NCBI GenBank assembly: GCA_023458415.1
Contig: JAEWZO010000020.1
Span: 62,001 to 126,000 of the forward strand
Direction of reading: 5' to 3'
Source of the DNA: Bacteroidota bacterium
Lineage (GTDB): Bacteria > Bacteroidota > Bacteroidia > Flavobacteriales > Weeksellaceae
Length of the DNA stretch: 64,000 nt
A model generated the notes under the pieces. It searched no databases, was not told the origin of the DNA, and worked only from the letters and a program-made list of their open reading frames with translations. Both the position numbers and the translations under genes were made by a program. Below are positions 1-9,656 of the stretch, in pieces; position 1 is the stretch's first letter; each line of letters opens with the position of its first letter.

Positions 1-194
1 AAATCGGTAACTGAAGTAATTCCATAACTTCCTGTCGAACTTGCGGAAGCGTTCACCTGAAAATCAAAACTTTCACCGGGGCAAAAATACATTTCATCGG
101 GATACACCTTTCCCGAAGGTGTCTGCAGAGAAATACTCTGAGCGAAAATATTCAGTGAAACGATAACCAAAAACAGCGCGTAAATCTTCTTCAT
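1..194 (-). CDS. N-terminus of an exported protein, truncated by window edge
   Basis: The minus strand opens with an ATG at 192-194 and reads through to base 1 without a stop, so only about 64 residues are visible. They begin with a classic signal peptide (MKKIYALFLVIVSLNIFAQ, then SISLQ), followed by a short segment with one Cys and many Ser/Thr/Gly residues (FCPGESFDFQVNASAS), as at the start of Ig/PKD-like surface repeats. Exported proteins beginning this way in Flavobacteriia are often large T9SS cargo or adhesins, but no C-terminus is visible to test this. A TATTTTTG promoter element lies 16 bases upstream. Export is well supported; function is unknown. Confidence 0.7.
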   Translation of the reverse strand, partial: MKKIYALFLVIVSLNIFAQSISLQTPSGKVYPDEMYFCPGESFDFQVNASASSTGSYGITSVTD

Positions 195-209
195 TCTAAG
201 AGTAAAATG

Positions 210-217
210 CAAAAATA
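210..217 (-). promoter_or_regulatory. -7 promoter element (TATTTTTG)
   Basis: On the minus strand this 8-mer fits the Bacteroidetes -7 consensus TAnnTTTG. It lies 15 bases upstream of the exported-protein start at 194. Confidence 0.5.
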
Positions 218-296
218 TCGGTTTTTATATTAAACCGGAAAAATAGTGTAAATAGTATAAATGAAACATAAAAAAACGAAAAACTGAAAATTTCTT

Positions 297-304
297 TACT
301 TTTG
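297..304 (+). promoter_or_regulatory. -7 promoter element (TACTTTTG)
   Basis: This is a match to TAnnTTTG, 16 bases before the ATG of the APC permease at 321. It predicts a leader of about 10 bases. Confidence 0.5.
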
Positions 305-320
305 TTTAAATTTTTACTGA

Positions 321-2009
321 ATGAACCAGCTTTTCAGAAGAAAGCGTTACAGCGAAAAAGATCACTCCACCGGTTTGGCCAGAGTTCTTGGCGTTTGGGA
401 TATTGTATTTTTTGGTATTGCAGCCATTATTGGCGCCGGAAGTTTCAGCAGCTTGGGTGAAGCCGTATTTCGTGGTGGTCCCGGTGTTACAGTTCTTTAT
501 ATTATTTGTGGATTTGCGTGTGGTTTTACGGCGCTTTGCTATGCGGAATTTGCCAGCAGAATTCCAGCCGCAGGTTCGGCGTACACTTATGCGTATGCGA
601 GTTTCGGAGAACTGATTGCGTGGATTATCGGATGGGCGCTGATTATGGAGTATTCTTTCGGAAACATTTACGTGGCATTTTCCTGGAGCGATTATTTTAC
701 GAGTTTCATGGAAAGGATCGGAATTCACATTCCCGATTATCTCACATGCAGTTACGCCGAAGCTAAAAAAGCATTTTTTGGAGGTTCTGAAAACCAGGAA
801 CTGATCAATGCGTGGAACAGCGCACCACTGCTTGGAAATCTTAAATTTATTGTAGATATTCCTGCTTTAGTCATCAATATTCTCATTACTTCTTTGGTGT
901 ATGTTGGGATTAAAGAATCCAAAAATTTCAACAACCTTTTCGTGCTACTCAAGCTGTTCATTATTCTTTTAGTTATCGCAGTGGGTATCGCGTATATCAA
1001 TACTGATAACTGGTTTCCTGTGAGTACCGTGACAGGCGAAAATTCCTTTATGCCGAATGGTTTTACCGGAGTTATGGGAGCAGTTTCCGGGGTGTTTTTT
1101 GCGTATATTGGGTTTGATGCACTTTCGGTTCTCTCAGAAGAAACAAAAGATCCACAGAAAAATCTTCCACGCGGAATGATTATTTCCCTGGTTATTTGTA
1201 CGTTGGTGTATATTGCTCTTACACTCGTTCTAACCGGAATGGTTGATTATAAAAAGTTCGACGGAGTCGGAGATCCGCTTTCCTTTATTTTTGAGGCCGG
1301 AAATGCAAATGTTCCATGGATGGAATTTGTTGTGGCTCTGGCTGCAATTATCGCCATCACAACGGTTTTATTGGTTTTCCAGATGGGACAGCCGAGAATT
1401 TGGTACGCTATGAGCCGCGACGGTCTGATGCCGAAAAAGTTTATGGAAGTGCATCCTAAATACAAAACGCCTTCGTTTGCAACCATTATTACCGGTATTG
1501 TGGTGGGAATTCCAATTCTTTTTACGGACAAATCCTTTATTCTGGATTTTACCAGTATCGGGACCATCTTCGCATTTGTGTTGGTTTGTGGCGGTGTTCT
1601 GATGCTTCCACAAAAGGAGAAAAGAAAAGGACGTTTTCATTTGCCGTACATTAACAGTAGATTTATTTTTCCTGTTGTTTTTCTCAGCGGTTTGGCGTTC
1701 TTTTATTTCTGGCAACCTGAATTTTTCGCCAATCTATTTGAATGGAATGACGAAAAAGAAGGAGAATTCCGCATCTCCATCTTCTTTTTTATTGTAATAA
1801 ATCTGGTCCTTTGCGTACTTGCTTTCGTGAAAAATCTTTCGCTGATTCCGTTGGTCGGATTAAGTTCATGTCTGTATCTTTTAACCGGGATGAGCCATGA
1901 CAATTGGTTTTGGTTCGGACTATGGTTTGCAATCGGGCTGATTCTTTATTTCGCCTACGGCTATAAAAACAGCAAACTGAACCGCCAACTGAATGGCGAT
2001 TTGAATTAA
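321..2009 (+). CDS. APC-superfamily amino acid permease
   Basis: A 562-residue polytopic inner-membrane protein of the amino acid/polyamine/organocation superfamily, most like the cationic amino acid transporter (CAT/YfnA) branch. The TM1 region carries the substrate-binding glycine segment (IIGAGSFSSLGEA, about residues 37-49), and the conserved YAEFASRIPAAGSAYTY stretch follows in TM3. About 12-14 hydrophobic segments are visible. The segment FAYIGFDALSVLSEE near residue 260-275 is typical of TM6 to loop in CAT proteins. It probably imports an amino acid by H+ or Na+ symport; the substrate cannot be told from sequence. It stands alone, with its own promoter and a bidirectional terminator after it. 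Confidence 0.88.
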   Translation: MNQLFRRKRYSEKDHSTGLARVLGVWDIVFFGIAAIIGAGSFSSLGEAVFRGGPGVTVLYIICGFACGFTALCYAEFASRIPAAGSAYTYAYASFGELIAWIIGWALIMEYSFGNIYVAFSWSDYFTSFMERIGIHIPDYLTCSYAEAKKAFFGGSENQELINAWNSAPLLGNLKFIVDIPALVINILITSLVYVGIKESKNFNNLFVLLKLFIILLVIAVGIAYINTDNWFPVSTVTGENSFMPNGFTGVMGAVSGVFFAYIGFDALSVLSEETKDPQKNLPRGMIISLVICTLVYIALTLVLTGMVDYKKFDGVGDPLSFIFEAGNANVPWMEFVVALAAIIAITTVLLVFQMGQPRIWYAMSRDGLMPKKFMEVHPKYKTPSFATIITGIVVGIPILFTDKSFILDFTSIGTIFAFVLVCGGVLMLPQKEKRKGRFHLPYINSRFIFPVVFLSGLAFFYFWQPEFFANLFEWNDEKEGEFRISIFFFIVINLVLCVLAFVKNLSLIPLVGLSSCLYLLTGMSHDNWFWFGLWFAIGLILYFAYGYKNSKLNRQLNGDLN

Positions 2010-2078
2010 TGGAAATTGTATTGCGGTCGATTGAATTGTTGCTTAGTCGGAGAATCAATACGAAATTTGAATAATAAA

Positions 2079-2105
2079 AAAGTCCTGTAAAATTTACAGG
2101 ACTTT
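2079..2105. terminator. Bidirectional rho-independent terminator
   Basis: Arms AAAGTCCTGTAAA and TTTACAGGACTTT form a perfect 13-bp stem with a one-base centre, with T/A tracts on both sides. It sits between the convergent permease and atpC genes. Confidence 0.85.
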
Positions 2106-2147
2106 CTTTTTGACTTAGAACTTCAGGAAGTTCTGCTTGGAAAAAAT

Positions 2148-2429
2148 TTATTCAGCAAGGATAATTCCCTTGTTATGATTGAACTCTACTACTCCGCTTT
2201 TCAATGGAAAAGAAAACACGCTTTCTTTTTCATTTTCTCTGGTGAAATATTTAGCGTACTGCTCGCTGATTTCGTTGGTATAAATTTTCACTTTACCACC
2301 GGTAAGCGATGCTACCACTGCGGCGTGATCTTTCATAATGTGAAACTCACCGCTTTTTCCGGGAAGCAAAACAGATTTTACTTCGCCTTCAAAGACAACA
2401 GATTCCGGAGTTAAAATTTTAATATTCAT
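2148..2429 (-). CDS. atpC: F1Fo ATP synthase epsilon subunit (short form)
   Basis: A 93-residue epsilon subunit of F1, with the family opening MNIKILTPESVVFEGEVKSV and the loop LPGKSGEFHIMKDHAAVVASL. Only the N-terminal beta-sandwich that contacts gamma and the c-ring is present. The usual C-terminal two-helix domain (total about 130-140 residues in most bacteria) is absent, so the inhibitory helix of E. coli epsilon has no counterpart here. It lies just downstream of atpD on the same strand. The other F1Fo genes are not in the window, which fits the split ATP synthase gene arrangement common in Flavobacteriia. Confidence 0.93.
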   Translation of the reverse strand: MNIKILTPESVVFEGEVKSVLLPGKSGEFHIMKDHAAVVASLTGGKVKIYTNEISEQYAKYFTRENEKESVFSFPLKSGVVEFNHNKGIILAE

Positions 2430-2455
2430 ATTTTTAGACTTAAAGAGTAAAGAGC

Positions 2456-2491
2456 AAAGAAAAAAGAGAACGTCTTTACTCTTTTTTCTTT
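2456..2491 (-). terminator. Hairpin between atpD and atpC
   Basis: Arms AAAGAAAAAAGAG (2456-2468) and CTCTTTTTTCTTT (2479-2491) are perfect complements around a 10-base loop. The hairpin lies between the atpD stop and the atpC start, so it may act as a partial terminator or an mRNA-processing or stability element that tunes epsilon relative to beta. Confidence 0.5.
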
Positions 2492-2505
2492 ATTCTATTT
2501 TTTAA

Positions 2506-4044
<1,539 letters not shown>

Positions 4045-4088
4045 TCAAACTTCCTCAATCTGCAATTGGTATAAAAGAAGATTTTTAT

Positions 4089-4096
4089 CATATTTG
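4089..4096 (+). promoter_or_regulatory. Probable -7 element for ribF (CATATTTG)
   Basis: One mismatch to TAnnTTTG. It lies 20 bases before the TTG start codon of ribF and leaves room for a very short leader only. Confidence 0.4.
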
Positions 4097-4116
4097 CACC
4101 ACCCAAATTTCTGCAT

Positions 4117-5037
4117 TTGAAAATCTACAACAATTTCGATGATTATTCTTCCCAGGCGCCTCTGGCTCTGTCCATCGGAATGTTCGATGGGGTGCATATC
4201 GGTCACCAAACCATCATTCAACAGCTTAACGAAGTTGCAAAAAAAAAAGGGCTGAAATCTGCTCTGCTTACTTTCTGGCCACACCCCAGAAAAATTTTCA
4301 ATCCTAATGACGATCTGAAGCTCCTGAATACCATAGAGGAAAAAACGGCATTAATTGAAATAAAGGGATTGGATTATCTCTTTCTCAAAAACTTTGATGA
4401 GCAATTCAGAAACCTTTCCGGTGAAGAATTTATCGAACAAATTCTTATCGAAAAACTCAACGTGAAATACCTGATTATCGGACACGATCATACTTTTGGC
4501 AAAAACAAAAGCGGAGATTTTGAACTTCTCGAAAAAATGGGACAGAAATTGGGTTTCGAAGTAAAGCAGGTAGAAGCTGTTAATTACCACGACAAAAACA
4601 TAAGCTCTACTCAGATACGCAACGCGCTTCAAGCAGGAAATATTACCGAAGCCAACGAAATGTTGGGTTATCATTATCCGGTTTCCGGAAAAGTGGTTGA
4701 CGGCAAAAAAATCGGCAGAACCATCGGTTACCCTACTGCCAATATTGAAGTAGAGTCCATCAAACTTTTACCTAAAAAAGGTGCATATATCGTTGATGTT
4801 TTCGTAAACAAAGACCAGTTCAAAGGAATGTTGAGCATCGGAACCAATCCGACCATTGGAGAAAACGCTTTAACCACGGAAGTGTATATTCTTGATTTTG
4901 ACCAAGATATCTACGGAGAAAACATTACTGTTCATTTCCGGGATTTTCTTCATGATGAAATCAAATTTGAAGGCATCGACAAACTGATTGAAAGACTTGA
5001 TGAAGATAAGAGACTGACTGAAGCTTTCTTCCATTAA
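4117..5037 (+). CDS. ribF: Bifunctional riboflavin kinase/FAD synthetase
   Basis: Converts riboflavin to FMN and FMN to FAD in the cytoplasm (306 residues). The N-terminal nucleotidyltransferase domain (about 1-180) shows IGMFDGVHIGHQTII and the SSTQIRNAL motif. The C-terminal flavokinase domain (about 185-306) shows GRTIGYPTANIE and the IGTNPTIG loop. No ATG lies between the upstream promoter and the conserved N-terminus, so translation probably starts at the TTG at 4117, giving the expected MKIYNNF opening. It is divergent from atpD and converges with the MmcQ-like gene, leaving only 3 bases between stops. Confidence 0.94.
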   Translation: MKIYNNFDDYSSQAPLALSIGMFDGVHIGHQTIIQQLNEVAKKKGLKSALLTFWPHPRKIFNPNDDLKLLNTIEEKTALIEIKGLDYLFLKNFDEQFRNLSGEEFIEQILIEKLNVKYLIIGHDHTFGKNKSGDFELLEKMGQKLGFEVKQVEAVNYHDKNISSTQIRNALQAGNITEANEMLGYHYPVSGKVVDGKKIGRTIGYPTANIEVESIKLLPKKGAYIVDVFVNKDQFKGMLSIGTNPTIGENALTTEVYILDFDQDIYGENITVHFRDFLHDEIKFEGIDKLIERLDEDKRLTEAFFH

Positions 5038-5040
5038 GAT

Positions 5041-5394
5041 TTACGATTCCAATACCTGCGTCTGCATTTTCTTTGTCAGTGAATTAAAAATCAAATCGTA
5101 CGAATGATCAATCATTTTCAAAGTCAGTTCCCGTTTTAAACCTTCACAAACTACTGAATTCCAGTGCGTTTTGTTCATGTGGTAAGCGCCTTCAATCTGC
5201 GGATGCTGTTCTCGCAGTTCTTCACTCCATTCGGGATCGGTTTTTACGCTGATGGTTAATGGCTGTTTTTCCAAAGGAATCAGCATGAACATTTTGCCGC
5301 CAACCTTTAGTACAAGCGTTTCCTGATCGAAGGGAAAGGTTTCTTCTACACCCTTTTTTGCGGAACAGTATTCCAGTATTTCCTGAATTTCCAT
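5041..5394 (-). CDS. MmcQ/YjbR family protein
   Basis: A 117-residue cytoplasmic protein of the MmcQ/YjbR family, a small CyaY-like alpha/beta fold sometimes described as DNA-binding. It shows the family layout: a helix (IQEILEYCSAKKGVEETFPFD), then V-KVGGKMFMLIPL, then a WNSVVCEG segment followed by a helical tail. Its role is not established for most members. It converges on ribF. Confidence 0.85.
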   Translation of the reverse strand: MEIQEILEYCSAKKGVEETFPFDQETLVLKVGGKMFMLIPLEKQPLTISVKTDPEWSEELREQHPQIEGAYHMNKTHWNSVVCEGLKRELTLKMIDHSYDLIFNSLTKKMQTQVLES

Positions 5395-5471
5395 GAGAGA
5401 AAGTTGATCAATTATTTTCCAGCAATCCTCAAATTTATTATATTTATTTGATAAATTTTAAACAAAAAGCA

Positions 5472-6128
5472 ATGAAAGCTTTGGTCATAGGCGCAACAGG
5501 TGCCACCGGAAAAGATCTCGTACAGAAACTGCTTGCTGACAATGATTTTGAGGAAGTACATGCATTTGTAAGACGACCACTGGAGATTGAAAACGTTAAG
5601 CTTAAATCACACATCGTCGATTTTGAAAATCAGGATTCGTGGAAGGATCTGGTGAAAGGCGACGTTGCTTTTTCCTGCCTCGGAACTACACTGAAAGATG
5701 CCGGAAGCAAGGAAGCACAGCGAAAAGTGGATTTCGATTATCAGTATAATTTTGCCAAAGCTGCCAAGGAAAACGATGTAGAAGATTACATTCTTGTTTC
5801 CTCATACGGCGCCAATCCCAATTCCAAAATTTTCTACTCGCGGATGAAGGGCGAACTGGAACAGGAAGTGAAAAACCTGCATTTCAATAAAATGACCATC
5901 TTTCAGCCGGGAATGCTGGAGCGCAAAGATTCCGAGAGAAAAGCGGAAGTTCTGGGCGGAAAAATCATCAAGTTTGCCAATAAACTGGGTGTGTTCGGAA
6001 GCCAGAAACCTTTGCCGACCGATGTTCTGGCGCAGGCGATGGTGAATTCATCCAAAATAAAATCGAATGGCTATTCGAAAATAAAACTGGGAACAATTTT
6101 TAGTTTTGCGGAGAAGTCAAACGATTAG
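5472..6128 (+). CDS. NAD(P)-binding Rossmann oxidoreductase (TIP30/YwnB-like)
   Basis: A 218-residue atypical short-chain dehydrogenase. The dinucleotide-binding loop MKALVIGATGATGKDLV starts at residue 1, SCLGTTLKDAGSKEAQRKVD follows, and VSSYGANPNSKIFYSRMKGELE contains the Tyr-x3-Lys pair of this subfamily. It resembles the HTATIP2/TIP30 and NmrA-type proteins; the substrate is unknown. I chose the internal ATG at 5472 because the glycine-rich strand must begin the fold. A longer frame from 5448 adds only eight non-conserved residues. It is a single gene with a strong terminator after it. Confidence 0.83.
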   Translation: MKALVIGATGATGKDLVQKLLADNDFEEVHAFVRRPLEIENVKLKSHIVDFENQDSWKDLVKGDVAFSCLGTTLKDAGSKEAQRKVDFDYQYNFAKAAKENDVEDYILVSSYGANPNSKIFYSRMKGELEQEVKNLHFNKMTIFQPGMLERKDSERKAEVLGGKIIKFANKLGVFGSQKPLPTDVLAQAMVNSSKIKSNGYSKIKLGTIFSFAEKSND

Positions 6129-6161
6129 AATTTTTTCAAATCTCACAGATTTACACAGAAA

Positions 6162-6190
6162 AAATGCCGCTCAGTTAAGTAGCGGCATTT
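6162..6190. terminator. Bidirectional terminator
   Basis: Stem AAATGCCGCT/AGCGGCATTT with a 9-base loop. It lies between the convergent oxidoreductase and glutathione peroxidase genes and ends the long minus-strand operon. Confidence 0.85.
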
Positions 6191-6210
6191 ATATTTTGAT
6201 GAAGATTGAA

Positions 6211-6786
6211 TTACTTCAAATGTTTCGTAATGCTTTCTGAAGTCGGTTTTGTAGTGCTTACAAAACTGTCGATGAGTTTCCCGTTCTCGTCAATAAGGAA
6301 CTTGGTGAAATTCCACAGAATGGATGAATTTTTCACGCCGTTCAGTTCTATTTCGGTCAGGTATTTGAAGATGGGTGCGATGTCATCCCCTTTCACGGAA
6401 ACCTTGGCTGCCATCGGGAAAGTAACGCCGTAGTTTTTCTGGCAGAAACTTGCAATTTCCTCGTTGCTTCCCGGTTCCTGTCCGCCAAAATTATTGGCCG
6501 GAAAACCGATGACCACCAGTCTGTCTTTATACTCTTTTGAAAGCGTTTCCAGATCTGCGTACTGCGGCGTGAAACCACATTCAGACGCGGTGTTCACCAC
6601 AAGGATTTTCTTTCCTTTGAAATCTGCAAAATTTATCTCTCCGCCGTCCAGCGATTCAACCTTATAATCGTAAATGGTTTTCCCCATATTTTCAGCAGTT
6701 TGTTGTTGTGATTTTTCGGATTTCTGATTGGTGCAGCTTTCCAAAAATGCGACTGCTGATAACAGAAGAATAAATAGTTTTTTCAT
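6211..6786 (-). CDS. Glutathione peroxidase-family lipoprotein
   Basis: A 191-residue thiol peroxidase. The signal peptide ends in a lipobox with Cys18 (AFLESC), so it is predicted to be a lipoprotein facing the periplasm. The peroxidatic Cys70 lies in VVNTASECGFTPQY. The GFPANNFGGQEPGSN segment provides the catalytic Gln, and ILWNFTKFLID the Trp/Asn pair. It carries Cys, not selenocysteine, so it most likely uses thioredoxin-like reductants to remove H2O2 or lipid hydroperoxides. It is the last gene of the minus-strand cluster. Confidence 0.9.
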   Translation of the reverse strand: MKKLFILLLSAVAFLESCTNQKSEKSQQQTAENMGKTIYDYKVESLDGGEINFADFKGKKILVVNTASECGFTPQYADLETLSKEYKDRLVVIGFPANNFGGQEPGSNEEIASFCQKNYGVTFPMAAKVSVKGDDIAPIFKYLTEIELNGVKNSSILWNFTKFLIDENGKLIDSFVSTTKPTSESITKHLK

Positions 6787-6824
6787 AATATTTTATCTCT
6801 TATCTAAACCTTGCTTAATGACCA

Positions 6825-7487
6825 TTAAAATTTGAAAGTGTTGTCCGGAAGAACTTTGTTCGTTTCAATCTTATTGATCATAATCACGTAATCGCTGTCT
6901 TTTTTCGGGCTCGAACTTTCCAAACGAAACGGAAACTGAAGACCTCCCACTTTCTTATAATCGCTATACAGCAAAGTTTCGTCGCGCTTTTCTTCTTTCA
7001 AAAGCATATACGTAGTCGTATCGAACCAGTACATCGTTTTGTTAACATTCTTGGTAAGTTCAACTTTATGGCAGTAAATATTTCCCACTTTCTCCTTCCC
7101 AAGATATTTTGCGGTAAAACCTTTGTTCTCGAAATCAATAAAATCGTTATCAAAACTTTCTGCAACGTAATTCGGATATTCCTGAAGTTTGTTAGCAGCG
7201 TAATTCATGGCATATCCTTTTTTGCCATCATAACCTTCAATCGCGGTTTCCTTTTTGTTGATGATAATAGAAGTTTTGGTAAGATTCGGTCTAGCCTGAT
7301 AAATCTTGATCGGATATTCGTCGTTGATTCCCAAAGTTACTCTCCCGTCCAGAATTACGGAGTTGAGAAGTTTCCAGTTGGTAAGTCCTCCCGAGAGTTC
7401 AATATTTTTTTCGATAATTTCTTTTCCTGTTTGCGAAAACATCCACTGCGAAAGGAAAATGGCTACAACTAATATGATTTTATTCAT
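6825..7487 (-). CDS. Exported LolA-like/outer membrane lipoprotein-sorting-type protein
   Basis: A 220-residue exported protein. The signal peptide MNKIILVVAIFLSQWMFSQ fixes the start eight codons inside the longer open frame. The body is beta-rich and has features of the LolA/LolB-like fold of periplasmic lipid-binding proteins (ITKNVNKTMYWFDTTTYML; QFPFRLESSSP). It contains no Cys for acylation. It resembles proteins annotated as outer membrane lipoprotein-sorting proteins in Flavobacteriia, but is not the housekeeping LolA as far as I can tell. It sits between kdsB and the peroxidase on the same strand. Confidence 0.7.
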   Translation of the reverse strand: MNKIILVVAIFLSQWMFSQTGKEIIEKNIELSGGLTNWKLLNSVILDGRVTLGINDEYPIKIYQARPNLTKTSIIINKKETAIEGYDGKKGYAMNYAANKLQEYPNYVAESFDNDFIDFENKGFTAKYLGKEKVGNIYCHKVELTKNVNKTMYWFDTTTYMLLKEEKRDETLLYSDYKKVGGLQFPFRLESSSPKKDSDYVIMINKIETNKVLPDNTFKF

Positions 7488-7580
7488 TCCTCTTTTACAA
7501 AATATCGCCAAATATAAAATTTTTGAATTAAAGCGTACCGCTCAACTTATGTGGTAAAATTTGAAAAGAAATGTACTGCA

Positions 7581-8315
7581 TTATTTCTGCTGTTCCAAGA
7601 TTGTTCTCGCTTTTTCCAAATCTTCGGGAACGTCGATTCCCACTCCCACGAAGTCGGTTTCCACCATTTTAATCTTCATGCCGTATTCCAGATAGCGAAG
7701 ACACTCGATTTTCTCGGAAATTTCCAGAGGTCTCATCGGAAGTTTGGCAAATTTCAACAGCGCATCTTTTCTGAAAGCATAAACGCCGATATGTCTGAAA
7801 TATTCTGTTGTGACTGATTTTTCCCGGGGAAACGGCATTACGGACCGGCTGAAATACAATGCAAAACCATTTTCATCCGTAATTACTTTAACGGCATTTG
7901 GATTTCCAACGTCCTCATCATCCTTCATTTTTATCTTGAGTGAAGCCAGAGAAACTTCCTTCTTTTCATCAGTTTTGAAAACGTTAATCAGTTGTTTCAA
8001 AGGTTCAGTTTTCAGGAATGGTTCATCACCCTGAACATTCACTACGATGTCGCAGTCAATATTTTGAACGGCTTCTGCAATGCGGTCGCTGCCGGTTTCG
8101 TGCTGTCCGGTCATCACAGCTTTTCCGCCATTTTTCTCAATCTCTTTGAAAATAATTTCTGAATCCGTTGCAACGAAAACCTCATCGAAAAGTCCGGTTT
8201 CCGCTACATTTTGGTACGTTGTGGTAATCACGGTTTTATCTCCTAAAATCTGCATCAGTTTTCCTGGAAAACGGCTGGCTTCGTAGCGTGCGGGAATAAC
8301 GGCGATGGTTTTCAC
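7581..8315 (-). CDS. kdsB: 3-deoxy-manno-octulosonate cytidylyltransferase
   Basis: A 244-residue CMP-Kdo synthetase, which activates Kdo with CTP for lipid A-core assembly. The nucleotide-binding opening is [15 protein letters not shown], with VNVQGDEPF near residue 95 and [10 protein letters not shown] and [14 protein letters not shown] segments (here [16 protein letters not shown]). Length is normal for the family. It lies in a same-strand cluster with a hexose phosphomutase and a GT2, which fits envelope sugar metabolism. Confidence 0.96.
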   Translation of the reverse strand: MKTIAVIPARYEASRFPGKLMQILGDKTVITTTYQNVAETGLFDEVFVATDSEIIFKEIEKNGGKAVMTGQHETGSDRIAEAVQNIDCDIVVNVQGDEPFLKTEPLKQLINVFKTDEKKEVSLASLKIKMKDDEDVGNPNAVKVITDENGFALYFSRSVMPFPREKSVTTEYFRHIGVYAFRKDALLKFAKLPMRPLEISEKIECLRYLEYGMKIKMVETDFVGVGIDVPEDLEKARTILEQQK

Positions 8316-8337
8316 TATAATAATTTTGAATAAAAAA

Positions 8338-9594
8338 TTATGACTTCAAATCAGAAAGCGCTTTCTCCAGTCTCGGGAAAAGTTCTCTGATCTCTTCAAC
8401 GCTCAAACCTCCCGCCGATGCACGGAACCAAGGCATTTCTCTGGAATTTCCGAAGGCCGAAAATGGAACCAGAGCTACACCCGCTTCTTTAATCAGATAA
8501 AAAACCAAATCCGTGGAATCATTAATTTTAGTTCCGTCGGGTTTTGTTTTTCCAATATAATCCAGTTTAATGGTCAGATACAATGCGCCCATCGTTTTGA
8601 TACTGTCTACAGCAAATCCATCAACTTTCATCCCCTGAATACCTTCGTGAAGAACTTTCAGACTTTCTGCAATCTTTTCTTTAAAACCGTCGACAAACTC
8701 GTCAACATTTTCTCTTTTACTATAGAAATTAGCCGTCGCTTCCTGCTCAGGTTTCGGCGCCCACGCTCCAACATGAGTCAGAAGAGCTTTCATCTTATCC
8801 ATGATGATTTTGGGACCGAATCCCCATCCTACACGAACGCCTGTCGCTGCAAGACATTTTGAAACTCCATCGATATAAACCGTATAATCTTTCATTTCAG
8901 GGACAAGCGAAACAGGATCAACATGTTTGTCGCCAAACGTCAAATTGGAGTAAATCTGATCATACATCAAGTACAACGGCTTTTCGTCTTCTCCTCTTCT
9001 GCTGTTTTCCTCCAAAATCAGTTCGCAGATTTCGGTAAGCTGCTCTTTAGTAAACATCGTTCCGGTGGGATTCAGCGGAGAACATAAAGCCAAGAGAACG
9101 GCTCCTTCCAAATGCGGTTTCAAATCTTCCGCAGTTGGCAGGAAATTGTTTTCCGGAGTAGTTTCCACTTCAACCATCTGTGCAGAAGTAAGATATGAAT
9201 AGTGATTGTTATTCCACGAAGGAACTGGGAAAATCACTTTGTCACCTTCATCAACAATGGTTTTGAAAGTTGCGTAAATCAAAGGTCTTGAACCAGCTGT
9301 CACCAAGATTTCATCAGTTGTATAATCCAAATTCCATCTTGATTTCAAATCTGCCGAAACAGCTTTACGCAAACTCAAAAGCCCGTTTGCAGGCGGATAA
9401 TTGGTAAGATTATTCTGATATGCTTTCTGAATTTCTTCTTTTAGAAGTTCGGGAATCGGATAAATATTGGAGTTTAAATCTCCAATTGTAAGGTTCGCAA
9501 TGGCCGCTCCCTGCGCTTTCATGTCGTTTACTTCATTTCCGATCTTTACAATTTCTGATCCGACAAGATTAGCGGCGAGTTTTGATACTTTCAT
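8338..9594 (-). CDS. PLP-dependent class I/II aminotransferase
   Basis: A 418-residue fold-type I aminotransferase. Visible signatures are the cofactor pocket [10 protein letters not shown], the [15 protein letters not shown] segment, MYDQIY and the Schiff-base Lys in [15 protein letters not shown], followed by the substrate-binding Arg in PWFRASAGG near the C-terminus. It belongs to the aspartate/aromatic aminotransferase group; the amino donor is not predictable. It lies 22 bases upstream of kdsB and 62 bases downstream of the phosphomutase, probably in one transcript. Confidence 0.88.
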   Translation of the reverse strand: MKVSKLAANLVGSEIVKIGNEVNDMKAQGAAIANLTIGDLNSNIYPIPELLKEEIQKAYQNNLTNYPPANGLLSLRKAVSADLKSRWNLDYTTDEILVTAGSRPLIYATFKTIVDEGDKVIFPVPSWNNNHYSYLTSAQMVEVETTPENNFLPTAEDLKPHLEGAVLLALCSPLNPTGTMFTKEQLTEICELILEENSRRGEDEKPLYLMYDQIYSNLTFGDKHVDPVSLVPEMKDYTVYIDGVSKCLAATGVRVGWGFGPKIIMDKMKALLTHVGAWAPKPEQEATANFYSKRENVDEFVDGFKEKIAESLKVLHEGIQGMKVDGFAVDSIKTMGALYLTIKLDYIGKTKPDGTKINDSTDLVFYLIKEAGVALVPFSAFGNSREMPWFRASAGGLSVEEIRELFPRLEKALSDLKS

Positions 9595-9656
9595 TTTTTA
9601 TTAGATATGATATTAAGGGGATCTCAGATTGGTTCTCTGAAATCCAGATTCTTTAT